Shown here: positions 53,545-61,729 of the stretch, in pieces | How the letters are laid out: every line of letters begins with the position of its first letter | Numbering within the stretch: position 1 is the first letter of the stretch | Assembly: GCF_005780165.1 (NCBI RefSeq) | Contig: NZ_VAUV01000016.1 | Coordinates: forward strand, 62,001 to 126,000 | Length of the DNA: 64,000 nt | Source of the DNA: Phragmitibacter flavus | GTDB taxonomy: Bacteria; Verrucomicrobiota; Verrucomicrobiia; Verrucomicrobiales; Verrucomicrobiaceae | Direction of reading: 5' to 3' | The notes under the pieces: generated by a model | The model's database searches: none | What the model was told of the DNA's origin: nothing | Seen by the model: the letters and a program-made list of their open reading frames with translations, nothing else | Program-made: the position numbers and the translations under genes

Positions 53545-53570
53545 GGGATAAAGGCGAAAGGATAAAGGAG
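53536..53570. repeat. Heptad array 7
   Basis: Five 7-bp units on the plus strand: AAAGGAT, AAGGGAT, AAAGGCG, AAAGGAT, AAAGGAG. The first unit overlaps the last codons and stop (53542-53544) of xseA. It shares units and order with array 1 (AAGGGAT, AAAGGCG adjacent in both). Confidence 0.85.
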
Positions 53571-53589
53571 TGCGGAAGTCGCAATCGAA

Positions 53590-54330
53590 TCAGGGGTCGG
53601 TCGTGTGTCTTGGGGTGACTGGCAGCCTGGTGGGAAGGGGGCGGTTGAATAGCTTCGGAGAGGGAGGAAGCTGGGCGTTTTCATCGGGGGCAAGGTATTG
53701 AAAAAAATCGGCAAAGCGGAGGCTGCACTGGAGGCGGCGCTGATTGATGTCGATCTTGGGGTTGACCTTGATGATGGCCAGATTGAATGGCGGGCTGGAT
53801 TTGATCAGGTGCGCCTGCTGGCGTGCTTCCGACATGGAGAGAGAGCGGTCTTTGATGACGGCATCGAGACGTTCCAGATCTGCCGAGGTGATGGGATGCC
53901 AGAGTTTGCGATATTGTCTCGCGGTGATCGTCGGAGCAACGGCATGCACCCATTGTTTCTGGTTTTTGCGTTGGGGTTTCCAGAAGCCGATGATGAACAG
54001 AAATGATTGCTGTTGGGAGGCGATATCGAACTGACGCCGGGCATCACCCAGGTCGATCTGGGAGCCGTATTTGCTGGATTTTACGGTGGCCGCGAGATTG
54101 CCGAAATGTTGATTGGCTGCAGCGGGAATGTCCCACTTCTGGGTCATTTGTGCAGGCTGGTAGTTCTCGAAGAATGTTGACCGCACCCATCGTTCAAAAT
54201 CAAGTCCGTGGCCCTGGCGTTCTTCCGCAGAAAGGACGGGCGGATTGCAGAACAGCCATGACAAAACTCCAATCGCGAACAGGCGGCGGGTGAGTTGCCG
54301 GATGGCGGAAAAAGTGAATAGTGGATCCAT
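53590..54330 (-). CDS. Exported protein with restriction-endonuclease-like N-terminal motif pattern, unknown function
   Basis: A 246-residue protein. A hydrophobic segment (about 17-35, FAIGVLSWLFCNPPVLSA) suggests a signal peptide. Residues about 42-105 read GLDFERWVRSTFF (Glu46), KWDIPAAAN (Asp67) and ATVKSSKYGSQIDLGDARRQ (Lys84), a spacing that resembles PD-(D/E)xK nuclease cores, though the acidic residue before Lys is replaced by Thr. The rest holds a strand-rich core (SFLFIIGFWKPQRKNQKQW) and a Pro-rich end. I would call the nuclease similarity suggestive only. Divergent from the fasciclin gene across 365 bp; no operon partner. Confidence 0.62.
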   Translation of the reverse strand: MDPLFTFSAIRQLTRRLFAIGVLSWLFCNPPVLSAEERQGHGLDFERWVRSTFFENYQPAQMTQKWDIPAAANQHFGNLAATVKSSKYGSQIDLGDARRQFDIASQQQSFLFIIGFWKPQRKNQKQWVHAVAPTITARQYRKLWHPITSADLERLDAVIKDRSLSMSEARQQAHLIKSSPPFNLAIIKVNPKIDINQRRLQCSLRFADFFQYLAPDENAQLPPSPKLFNRPLPTRLPVTPRHTTDP

Positions 54331-54695
54331 GGCAGAGACTCATTACTGTTCATTTGAGTTTTTTCCACCAGGAATTTCTCGTCGGAATGGAAGGAGGCTT
54401 CCTAAGTGGGACGATCAAATCTCGCCTCTTACGATAGGGATGAGTTATCGGATGCATTAACTTGAGTTATGTTAATGGAGCTGCGCAAAAGCTGTTAACG
54501 CCTATTCGGAAAATCGAATGTTACATGGTGATTTGTGGGTAACGGACCACGGTAAGTGCGGATTCATGAATAACTGATGAATCTATGATTGGTGCTGTGA
54601 CGCAACAGTCCAGGAAGTTATCCATGTCATCTACCGGTTGGGCGATTGTCTCATCGTGTGACATGAATAGTTTTTCAAACAAAACACCACATAAC
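54331..54695. other. 365-bp divergent intergenic region
   Basis: No gene-like frame with a credible start is seen. The region contains a palindrome, CATTAAC (54455-54461), nine-base spacer, GTTAATG (54471-54477), in an AT-rich patch, which could be an operator or promoter site between the two divergent genes. Promoter elements cannot be placed reliably. Confidence 0.45.
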
Positions 54696-55172
54696 ATGAT
54701 TAAAAAACTTATTACCCTATCGGTCGTTGCATTATCTTTTGGCGGCATGGCGTTCGCTGCTGATGACATCGTTGATACCGCCAAATCGGCAGGCGTCTTC
54801 AAAACATTGACAGCGGCATTGGATGCGGCTGACAAAACCAGCATGCTGAAAGAAGAAGGTCCTTACACCGTCTTTGCCCCAAGCGACGAGGCCTTCGCCA
54901 AACTTCCCGCCGGAACGGTGGAAGATTTGTTGAAGCCTGAGAACAAGGAAAAACTCGGCAAAATTCTTGCCTACCATGTCCTCGCTGGAAAAGTGATGGC
55001 TGCCGACGTGAAAACGATGATGGCGAAAACGGCCAATGGTGCCGAGCTTGACATCAAGGTCTCTGATGCAGGCGTGATGGTCAACAACGCCAAGGTCGTC
55101 CAGGCCGATGTGAAAGCCAGCAATGGTGTGATTCACGTCATTGACGCCGTGCTGTTGCCCCCTGCCAACTAA
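54696..55172 (+). CDS. Exported fasciclin (FAS1) domain protein
   Basis: A 158-residue protein with signal peptide ([20 protein letters not shown]). The FAS1 domain covers nearly all the mature part, with both conserved regions: [17 protein letters not shown] and, at the end, [15 protein letters not shown], plus the intervening [11 protein letters not shown]. Such domains mediate adhesion or act as secreted single-domain proteins of unclear role. The frame is open 37 residues upstream, but the signal peptide begins at this ATG. It is followed by a perfect hairpin at 55210-55240. Confidence 0.93.
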   Translation: MIKKLITLSVVALSFGGMAFAADDIVDTAKSAGVFKTLTAALDAADKTSMLKEEGPYTVFAPSDEAFAKLPAGTVEDLLKPENKEKLGKILAYHVLAGKVMAADVKTMMAKTANGAELDIKVSDAGVMVNNAKVVQADVKASNGVIHVIDAVLLPPAN

Positions 55173-55209
55173 CGCTTTTTCACTGTTAGGAATCCATTAG
55201 TTGATTGGT

Positions 55210-55240
55210 AAGTGCGCGAATCGTTGAGATTCGCGCACTT
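55210..55240 (+). terminator. Hairpin after fasciclin gene, possible terminator
   Basis: AAGTGCGCGAATC, loop GTTGA, GATTCGCGCACTT, a perfect 13-bp stem. The downstream run is not T-rich, so termination by this hairpin is plausible but not certain. It lies between convergent genes and may serve both strands. Confidence 0.6.
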
Positions 55241-55300
55241 ATGTTGACGGCGCAGAGCGTGATGGATAGGCAGGCACGCAGTCGATGTGATCGATCAGGG

Positions 55301-56842
55301 CTAAGGCAATCGGTCGGGAACCGGCCATGATTGGAGTTTTCTTGCAAGCCACACCTGCCATTGGCGACCTTGATGCTTGCCGGCTGGAGCGTCGATGGTG
55401 CCGAGGGGTTCGATGCTCTGAAAAGCACGCCGCAGTTGGGAAGGGAATTTTTTGTCCGGGGGTTGCAAGATCAGGGCATCGTCACCAAGACGCTCGTGTG
55501 CCGATGGCCAAAGTTCGTATTGGGAGGCGGCTTTGCCATCCGGTTGCCAGCGATAGACACGCGGATGCGACGGAGTATAAAAAGCCATCTGGCTGGCGTT
55601 GTCGCGATGGCCGAGCACCAAGAGAAAGGTGCGGGATGGATTTGGAGATTGATCGAGCCAGGCTTGTGCCTGTTGTCCCGCGTCGCTCCAGCCGCGCAAA
55701 CGGCGCAGGGGATCGAGCTTGGCATGGCCGCTTAGTGCCATCAGGTCGACGATCAATGGTGCCGTATAGCTCAGAAGCGTGCAAATGAGTGCCATCAGCA
55801 GGGCCGGTTTGGCGAGCCTCTGAGACCAGCCTCGCAGAGGCGTCAGTGATGGACGTTGCAGGATTGCTGCGAGCAACACCATGGCGCTGAGATAAAACAC
55901 GGCTGGCCAGTTGGGATTGATGCCCTGACGCATGGCCATTCCAAAAAATACCAGCAATCCCGGCGCGGCAAAGAAGACCAGGTAGCGCTGCCGAAGATCG
56001 ATGCTGCGCCAACACCAGACATTGACTGCCAACACGGCCATCAGCAATAGCCAGGTCAACGGTGTGAGCAGCCCGGCCTGACTTAGGGGGAAGCTCAAAA
56101 AATCGGCGAGTTTTTGCCACCATCCCGCTTGTTCGGAAGCGGTGAAGTGTTCGCGGGTGTGTTGCACGGTGATCCAATCATGCTGTTGATTCCACCGCAG
56201 CACGGGAATAAAAAACAACAGGGAGCCGCAGAGGCTGCCCCAGAACCAGCCATGGCGCAGCAACACTCGCGTGCCTGGATTGAGGGCCGCGAAGAAGAGC
56301 ATCAACACGGGGAATACCAGCATCATCTGTTTGCTCAAATAGCCCAGGCCCAGGGTCAGCGTGAGCAAGCACCAGAGACTGCCGCGTTTGGGGTGTTCCA
56401 TGGCCATCCAGAACACCAGCAGGGAGGCGGACCAAAACAGGATCAGTGGGGCATCGATGGTGAAGAACAGATTCAAAGCCACGTTGGCCGGGGTCATGGC
56501 GGTGAGAAGCAGGGTCCAACGCGCGGCAGCTTCGCCAAACATGCGTCGCGCCAGCAGCATGAGCATGGCCAGGGACGTGGTGCCAAAAAGCAGGGAGGCG
56601 AGCCGGATGGCCCACTCCTGATGGTTGGACAACCATCCCGTGAGTCCCATCAACCAGCCGATCATCGGAGGTTTGCTGAAGTAACCCCAAGCAGGTCGCC
56701 GTCCCCATTCCCAGTAGTAACTTTCGTCTCCTGCCAGGTCAGTGATGTGGCAAAACCAAGGCAGGAGTAGAAGGCGCAGGGCCGCCAAAACCAACAAGAG
56801 ATGCCAGATGGTGAGTTTGGCGATACCGTGCTGAAACCGCAT
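55301..56842 (-). CDS. Glycosyltransferase family 39 (ArnT/PMT-like) membrane protein
   Basis: A 513-residue integral membrane protein with about ten hydrophobic helices. The N-terminal loop has DLAGDESYYWEWGRRPAWGY, with the acidic pair expected for a lipid-linked-sugar GT39 enzyme, followed by SKPPMIGWLMG. The C-terminal part (about 390-513) is soluble and includes DLMALSGHAKLDPLRRLRGW. It probably transfers a sugar from a polyprenyl-phosphate donor to lipid A, a lipid or a protein in the periplasm. Its start lies 4 bp downstream of the PAP2 gene's stop, so the two are an operon with PAP2 first. Acceptor unknown. Confidence 0.9.
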   Translation of the reverse strand: MRFQHGIAKLTIWHLLLVLAALRLLLLPWFCHITDLAGDESYYWEWGRRPAWGYFSKPPMIGWLMGLTGWLSNHQEWAIRLASLLFGTTSLAMLMLLARRMFGEAAARWTLLLTAMTPANVALNLFFTIDAPLILFWSASLLVFWMAMEHPKRGSLWCLLTLTLGLGYLSKQMMLVFPVLMLFFAALNPGTRVLLRHGWFWGSLCGSLLFFIPVLRWNQQHDWITVQHTREHFTASEQAGWWQKLADFLSFPLSQAGLLTPLTWLLLMAVLAVNVWCWRSIDLRQRYLVFFAAPGLLVFFGMAMRQGINPNWPAVFYLSAMVLLAAILQRPSLTPLRGWSQRLAKPALLMALICTLLSYTAPLIVDLMALSGHAKLDPLRRLRGWSDAGQQAQAWLDQSPNPSRTFLLVLGHRDNASQMAFYTPSHPRVYRWQPDGKAASQYELWPSAHERLGDDALILQPPDKKFPSQLRRAFQSIEPLGTIDAPAGKHQGRQWQVWLARKLQSWPVPDRLP

Positions 56843-56846
56843 GATG

Positions 56847-57515
56847 TCAGGTCGTTGGCGCGGCCATGGCCGGGGTGGGCAGCAAAGGCTCCCGTGGGCT
56901 CTGGCATGATGCTTGGGGCAGCTTCAGCCATTTTTTCAGAATCTTGTGCATGACCCAGGCGGTCAGCACGGCGAAAATGACCGAATGCGGGATGTCGCTG
57001 GGCCAGTGCGATCCGCAGTAGATGCGCGACCAGCAGAGGATTGGCGGAATCCCCAGCAACCACACGGTCCAACCCCGCCAGGCGAGATAAATGAAAGTGA
57101 GCACCCCGGTGGTGTTGAGCACGTGGCTGGAGGGGAACGACTTGCCGCGTTTTCCCGGAGGGGCGAGTTTGGCGGGTTTGATGACGGGTTCTTCGAAGAC
57201 GGCGAGGAAACGCACTGGATGTTTTGCCAGGTCGCGCTTGACCACCCAGCTGACGGATTCATTCGGTCGTTGTTTTCCGGCAAAATGTTTCAGTGGATAG
57301 GAGACGACATATTCTGTCGCCATCAAACAAATGGCTGCGCCGACGAAGACTCGCCAGCAGCGGCCCCGGGTCTGCCACCAGACGACGGCGACAATGATGG
57401 CCATGATGGGTGTCCACGCGTTGAGCGCGGAGACCAGCGGCATCAAGCGATCAAAAAAAGGATTGGTCCATTGACGATTGATGAGATCCAGAAGCTGTAA
57501 ATCGATGGAGGCCAT
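56847..57515 (-). CDS. PAP2-family membrane phosphatase
   Basis: A 222-residue protein. PAP2 motifs are all present: KHFAGKQRP (KX6RP), SFPSSHV (PSGH-like, catalytic His) and SRIYCGSHWPSDI (SRX5HX3D). Several transmembrane segments surround them. It dephosphorylates a lipid phosphate, possibly undecaprenyl pyrophosphate or a sugar lipid. The pairing with the adjacent GT39 gene suggests recycling of the lipid carrier used by that transferase, which is inference from gene order. Confidence 0.93.
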   Translation of the reverse strand: MASIDLQLLDLINRQWTNPFFDRLMPLVSALNAWTPIMAIIVAVVWWQTRGRCWRVFVGAAICLMATEYVVSYPLKHFAGKQRPNESVSWVVKRDLAKHPVRFLAVFEEPVIKPAKLAPPGKRGKSFPSSHVLNTTGVLTFIYLAWRGWTVWLLGIPPILCWSRIYCGSHWPSDIPHSVIFAVLTAWVMHKILKKWLKLPQASCQSPREPLLPTPAMAAPTT

Positions 57516-57702
57516 ATCAACATAGGGTTCGACTAAATCGACGCTATGAATGCCTTCTCATCGCGCTGCTTCAACCCGTCGAGTGTGACGATGGCGCAAG
57601 GTTTCCAATCAGGGGGTTGGGCACCAAGATTCGATTGTCAAAACGCAGTCGCCAGCCGCGATGAAACGAACGCTGCCGGGTCGTCGCTTGATTCATTCCC
57701 GT

Positions 57703-58206
57703 TCACTCCGAACGCAGCTCGGCGGTGCTGACCTTGAGGTTGCCTGCTTTGCCTTCCGGCCAATGGGCTCCTTGGGTAATCCAGCGTTCCAAGATCTGAC
57801 TTTCGGTCTTTGTTAAACGATTTCCGACGGGTGGCATGGTTGCCAGATTGTGATGGGTGCTGGCAAGGGCGAGGAAGCGGCTTTGGTCGGGTTTGCCTGG
57901 AACGATCAAGGTTTTGCAGGTTCCCCTCGTCATCACAAATGCCTGTGGTCCAGTCGCTGGAACTTCATCCACGGATGGGCTGTGACAGGGCAAACATTTA
58001 CTCTCCAGGACGGGTTTCACGTGCCGAACAAAACTGATCGACTCCGTGGCCGCGATGGTGGCGCTTTCGTCGAGCACCGTGAGCCCTTCCGGGGCGGTTT
58101 CTGCGCCTTGATCGTGATCGGTGTTCGAATCGGGCGTCGTGCAGCTGACTGGGAGCAAGGTGGCGGTCAGCAGGATGGCGAGGGGGTGGTAAAAATGGGG
58201 TTTCAT
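57703..58206 (-). CDS. Mono-heme cytochrome-like lipoprotein
   Basis: A 167-residue protein. The lipoprotein signal MKPHFYHPLAILLTATLLPV ends at a Cys (SC). CLPCH (Cys71-His75) is a c-type heme site of the planctomycete cytochrome kind, followed by RFLALASTHHNLATMPPVG (likely axial Met) and ILERWITQGAHWPEG, typical of such domains. It probably shuttles electrons at the envelope. ATG 58206 rather than a longer start was chosen because the lipobox follows. It lies 25 bp after the TIM-barrel gene on the same strand. Confidence 0.88.
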   Translation of the reverse strand: MKPHFYHPLAILLTATLLPVSCTTPDSNTDHDQGAETAPEGLTVLDESATIAATESISFVRHVKPVLESKCLPCHSPSVDEVPATGPQAFVMTRGTCKTLIVPGKPDQSRFLALASTHHNLATMPPVGNRLTKTESQILERWITQGAHWPEGKAGNLKVSTAELRSE

Positions 58207-58231
58207 GGTGGCAACCAGTTTGATCGATGGT

Positions 58232-59080
58232 TTAGATTTGGTCACGCCATTCTTTCATGGCATGGACGAGGAACTCTCTGCCTTGATGGGCGCGGTCAAG
58301 TGCTTCTGAGACAGGCTCGCCCGAGCGGCCTGACAGCTCAAGGATGAGTCCGCCTTGAAAGTGGTGGGTTTGCAAGTCGCGAATCAAGGCGGTCCAGTCA
58401 ATGGTGCCCTGGCCCGGCACCAGATGGGCGTCCCAGTCGGCGCGGTTGTCGTTGATGTGAAGCATTTGCAGATGGCCGGACAACTTGTGGATCACAGTGG
58501 GCAGGTCGCCCGAGAGATGGGCATGCCCGGTGTCCAGGCAGGTGCCAACGGTGCAATGCTGAATCTCACCCAACAAATAAAGCATGTCACTGACGCGGCC
58601 AAAGAGAAGATGGGGCAACATGTTTTCCAGTAGCAGGTGGATGCCGATTTCCTGACAATAGCAGGCCACCTGGTTGAGCGATTGGGCGGCGTTGGCCATG
58701 CGCAGGTCGAATTCATCCGGGGGCGGTCGGCCCGCACTTTCGGGACCGGGATGAAGGACCACGTGTCTGGCTTGCATCAGTGAAGCGGCGCGGCAGGCGA
58801 CTTTGAGTTCCTTAACCGATGCCGCCCGCACGGCGGAATCCAGGGAGGTGATGTCGATCTGCGGGGCAAATGGAGCGTGGAAAGAAAAGGCTCGCAGGCC
58901 CAGCTTTTGCAAGTGGTCGCCAGCCTTCTGGACCAGCTCTTCATGATGGTAGTCCAGATGATGGGGATAGGAGCAAATTTCCAGTTCGACAAAGCCGCTG
59001 TCGCGGATGGGCTCAAGAACTTCGAAGATGCTGCGGTGATAAAAACAGCCGGTGGAGATGCCGATGGGCCAGGGAGTCAT
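58232..59080 (-). CDS. Xylose-isomerase-like TIM barrel (AP endonuclease 2 superfamily)
   Basis: A 282-residue (beta/alpha)8 protein. Metal-ligand and catalytic positions of the superfamily are visible: VELEICSYPHH, FHAPFA (His68), VVLHPGPES (His110), LLENMLPH (Glu152), CLDTGHAHLSGD (Asp183, His186), MLHINDN (His208) and GLILELSGRSG (Glu249). The fold family contains sugar isomerases/epimerases and endonuclease IV; which activity applies cannot be decided by eye. The start MTPWPIGIS overlaps the upstream gene's stop (ATGA), though an ATG two codons earlier is also available. The partner upstream is the primase-like protein. Confidence 0.85.
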   Translation of the reverse strand: MTPWPIGISTGCFYHRSIFEVLEPIRDSGFVELEICSYPHHLDYHHEELVQKAGDHLQKLGLRAFSFHAPFAPQIDITSLDSAVRAASVKELKVACRAASLMQARHVVLHPGPESAGRPPPDEFDLRMANAAQSLNQVACYCQEIGIHLLLENMLPHLLFGRVSDMLYLLGEIQHCTVGTCLDTGHAHLSGDLPTVIHKLSGHLQMLHINDNRADWDAHLVPGQGTIDWTALIRDLQTHHFQGGLILELSGRSGEPVSEALDRAHQGREFLVHAMKEWRDQI

Positions 59081-60477
59081 TTGCATTGGTGGGTAAGAAG
59101 CGTATGACGTTGCTGCTCCAAGCCGATGCACCCGGTTGGACGCAGAAAACAAAAGCCTTTTTCGCGGGTGGAAACGCAGTTGAAATCAACGAGCTGGTCC
59201 AGTCCGGTTTCATACAGTCCGGCAAAGATGCGGGTGTAGAAATCCGCTCTTGTCGCCGGTTCATAGAGGTTCCAGTCGACTCCCCAACGAAATTGCGGGT
59301 CCTCAAATTTGGAACGAACCAATCCGGCGATGTGTCGTGGATGCCATCCCATGGCGAGCAGGCTGCGCGAAACCAGCTGCATCCCGGCGGGCTTGAGCAG
59401 AAGGTCATTGGGATGCTCAAGAAGGTGTTGAACGCAGTTTGGCAGTTCCGTCAACGGGACGCGGCGGTAAGTTTCGTCCCAACGGTCTTTCGGCTCGTGT
59501 TGGGCGGAGTAGAAAAACTGGTGGAAGCGTCGGAGGCGGGAAGCCAGGTAGGAATTCAAAAGATGCTGCGTTCCCATTGCCTGTTCCGGAATCCGCACGC
59601 AGGCGCGGCGTGCCAGCTCCATGACTGCGTCCTCATCCCGCTGGATGCCGAGGGCCTGCTGCACATTCATTTCATGGAGCGGAATGGCATGGATCACGTC
59701 TGGCAGGCCGGATGGGACAGCAGAGCTGGGGAGGTTCCGGGAGGAGGGTTTCAGGTAGTTGGTAAAGGGCATGCGAATCACCCGGGAGGCCAGAGGATCG
59801 CCATATTCAGATATGTCGAGGGAGATGATCTCGCGCTGTCCACTGGTTCCGGGTCCGACATGAACGGCGGTGATTTCGACAGGGATTTCGCAGAGGGCAG
59901 CCGCCCGTTCTTTGACCCGATGCACCAGATATTCCATCACCAGAGAAATGCCGCTAAAAGCTTTTTGCATGTCCGGCGAAATCCGGTCGTGCAGCAGCGT
60001 CGGGAGCCGTTTTTCACAAAGGGATACCAGTTCCGGTGCTGGCGAGTGTTGCACCAGTTGCTGCGCAACCTCGGAATCCAGTTTGATGCGCCAGACAAAA
60101 TGATGTCCCTGACCGGTGATCAGATGCAGAGGACGGATGCCCCATTCCAGCAACAGCGTTTCGATCACCGCCACCACGGGTTCCTGCAGTGCAAAGGCGC
60201 GTTGCGGATTCAGATAAGCCTCAGCGGGCGAGTCAAAATTGACATACTCCACGTCCAAATGCAGCAGCAATGAGTGCGTGTCGGCAACCGAGCGTGCGAT
60301 GTCGAGATCCCGTTGCAGAAACCAATCCAGTTCACTGGGGGGGCGAAGACTGCGACGATCAAAGGTGCATCCGTCAAGGTGAGTCAAATAGACGGAGGTG
60401 GCCTGTTCAATCAGGTCGGAACCGAGAAATTCGGTCAACCGTTGTTGCACGGCCCGATCTTGATAGAACGCAGTCAT
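59077..60477 (-). CDS. Archaeo-eukaryotic primase (AEP)-superfamily-like protein
   Basis: A 466-residue protein. Motif I looks like LLHLDVEYVNFD (Asp75, Glu77), and about 45 residues later motif II is HLITGQGHHFVWRI (G-x-H, His125/126). Motif III is like EIISLDISEYGDP (Asp221) followed by RVIRMPFTNYLK (Arg235, Lys243). The order and spacing agree with the AEP primase-polymerase fold. The C-terminal 120 residues include SLLAMGWHPRHIAGLV and a cluster of Cys near FNCVSTREKGFCF, which may be a PriCT-like or metal site. No helicase is fused. The start ATG 60477 was chosen; a TTG 11 codons earlier is in frame. Translationally coupled to the TIM-barrel gene. Confidence 0.7.
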   Translation of the reverse strand: MTAFYQDRAVQQRLTEFLGSDLIEQATSVYLTHLDGCTFDRRSLRPPSELDWFLQRDLDIARSVADTHSLLLHLDVEYVNFDSPAEAYLNPQRAFALQEPVVAVIETLLLEWGIRPLHLITGQGHHFVWRIKLDSEVAQQLVQHSPAPELVSLCEKRLPTLLHDRISPDMQKAFSGISLVMEYLVHRVKERAAALCEIPVEITAVHVGPGTSGQREIISLDISEYGDPLASRVIRMPFTNYLKPSSRNLPSSAVPSGLPDVIHAIPLHEMNVQQALGIQRDEDAVMELARRACVRIPEQAMGTQHLLNSYLASRLRRFHQFFYSAQHEPKDRWDETYRRVPLTELPNCVQHLLEHPNDLLLKPAGMQLVSRSLLAMGWHPRHIAGLVRSKFEDPQFRWGVDWNLYEPATRADFYTRIFAGLYETGLDQLVDFNCVSTREKGFCFLRPTGCIGLEQQRHTLLTHQCK

Positions 60478-60688
60478 TTCTGCAAGAGGTCGGGTCAGAG
60501 TTCGATGCAATGCATGATCGATCAGAGAGCCCAGCCACTCATCATTATGAGCCTATCGAGACTCGCCTGCTCACCTACAATTGTTAAATGCCACGCAATT
60601 CCTTGCGGGCATGCGTGTCATCGCTCGCACGTTTCAAGCTCGCTGAGCCCCTGGGCAGTTGGGACGGGAATTCAAGGATGACTGCCAC

Positions 60689-61588
60689 TCATGCGGCGGC
60701 GATCACAGAATGCGACGGTTTGACGGCAAGCACCGAACAGGCGGCACGGCGGACGATGCTTTCCGCAGTAGTCCCCATGAAAAGGGTGTGCAGGTCGCTC
60801 TTTCCGCGAGTTCCGATCACCACAAGGTCGGAATCAGTCTTCTTGGCATGATGGATCAGAACATCACGGGTATTGGTGCCATGCTGAACTTCCGCATGCC
60901 ACTTCACGGATGGATAGGGTTGCAACAGGGTGGGCACGAGTTCTTGCAAATCCTTGTTTAACCCATCGATGATGCCGGGTTCGTCCAGGGGAATTGCCGG
61001 TAAAAACCCCCCGTAGTCCAATACCACCGGGGGCTCATAGACATGAATGCAGTCGAGCTTTGTTCCGTCGCAGCTGGCGATATGGCCTGCCATGCTGACG
61101 GCCCTGCCTGACGCTTCCGAAAAATCGACGCCGACGAGGGCATTCACAAACGGGCCGCTCATGTCCTCGCGCACCAGCAGCACGTCCGTAGGTGCCCTTC
61201 GCACACATTTGGAAGCGACCGCCCCCACTTCGTTTGGTCCGTGACTGGTGCCACGGGTTCCCAACACCAGCAGGTCAGCCTGCGTTTTGCGACAGGCGGA
61301 GGTGAGTCCAGTGATCGGATGATCGATGTCCAGATGAATTCGCACCATTTCAGAACCAAACTCGGACTCCGCCAGGAAGCGGTGAACGCTGTCCTCCACA
61401 TTTCGAAGTAACTGTGCCTCAGTGAATCCATGCACCTCCTGCATGGCTTTGGCGAGCCGGGGGTCGAGGACATGCACGGCGGTGACCGCTGCGTCGTCAG
61501 CGGTGGCCAGACGAATCGCTGTTCGCAGGGCGGAACGGCACGCATCCGAATAATCGATACCGACGAGGAGATGGCGGAACTTGTTCAT
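60689..61588 (-). CDS. Universal stress protein with two UspA domains
   Basis: A 299-residue tandem UspA protein. Domain 1 (about 1-140) starts HLLVGIDYSDACRSALRTA and has the ATP-site pattern GTRGTSHGPNEVGAVA. Domain 2 (about 148-290) starts ALVGVDFSEASGRAV and has GTRGKSDLHTLFMGTTAESI. Both nucleotide-binding loops are kept. These proteins bind ATP and respond to stress; double-domain versions are common in environmental bacteria. It stands alone on the minus strand. Confidence 0.95.
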   Translation of the reverse strand: MNKFRHLLVGIDYSDACRSALRTAIRLATADDAAVTAVHVLDPRLAKAMQEVHGFTEAQLLRNVEDSVHRFLAESEFGSEMVRIHLDIDHPITGLTSACRKTQADLLVLGTRGTSHGPNEVGAVASKCVRRAPTDVLLVREDMSGPFVNALVGVDFSEASGRAVSMAGHIASCDGTKLDCIHVYEPPVVLDYGGFLPAIPLDEPGIIDGLNKDLQELVPTLLQPYPSVKWHAEVQHGTNTRDVLIHHAKKTDSDLVVIGTRGKSDLHTLFMGTTAESIVRRAACSVLAVKPSHSVIAAA

Positions 61589-61729
61589 CGCATCTGAGGT
61601 TGCCTACCACTTAGTTTAGCTCATCGTCTTCAACCCGCCGCGCATCGTTTGCCTGCTTCAGGGCTGATGTTGTGCAGACTTCCCGGACGACGGCTTGCCA
61701 GGCCACTTTTTTCGTCGCCAGTTCGATGG

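Noticed and set aside
29648-53570. Heptad arrays as a CRISPR
   Set aside because: Units are 7 bp, directly tandem and without unique spacers.
54585-54695. Upstream start for the fasciclin protein
   Set aside because: The signal peptide begins at the ATG at 54696; the 37 residues before it lack any feature.
58870-60273. 467-residue plus-strand frame opposite the TIM-barrel and primase-like genes
   Set aside because: Antisense to two genes with recognisable motifs on the minus strand.
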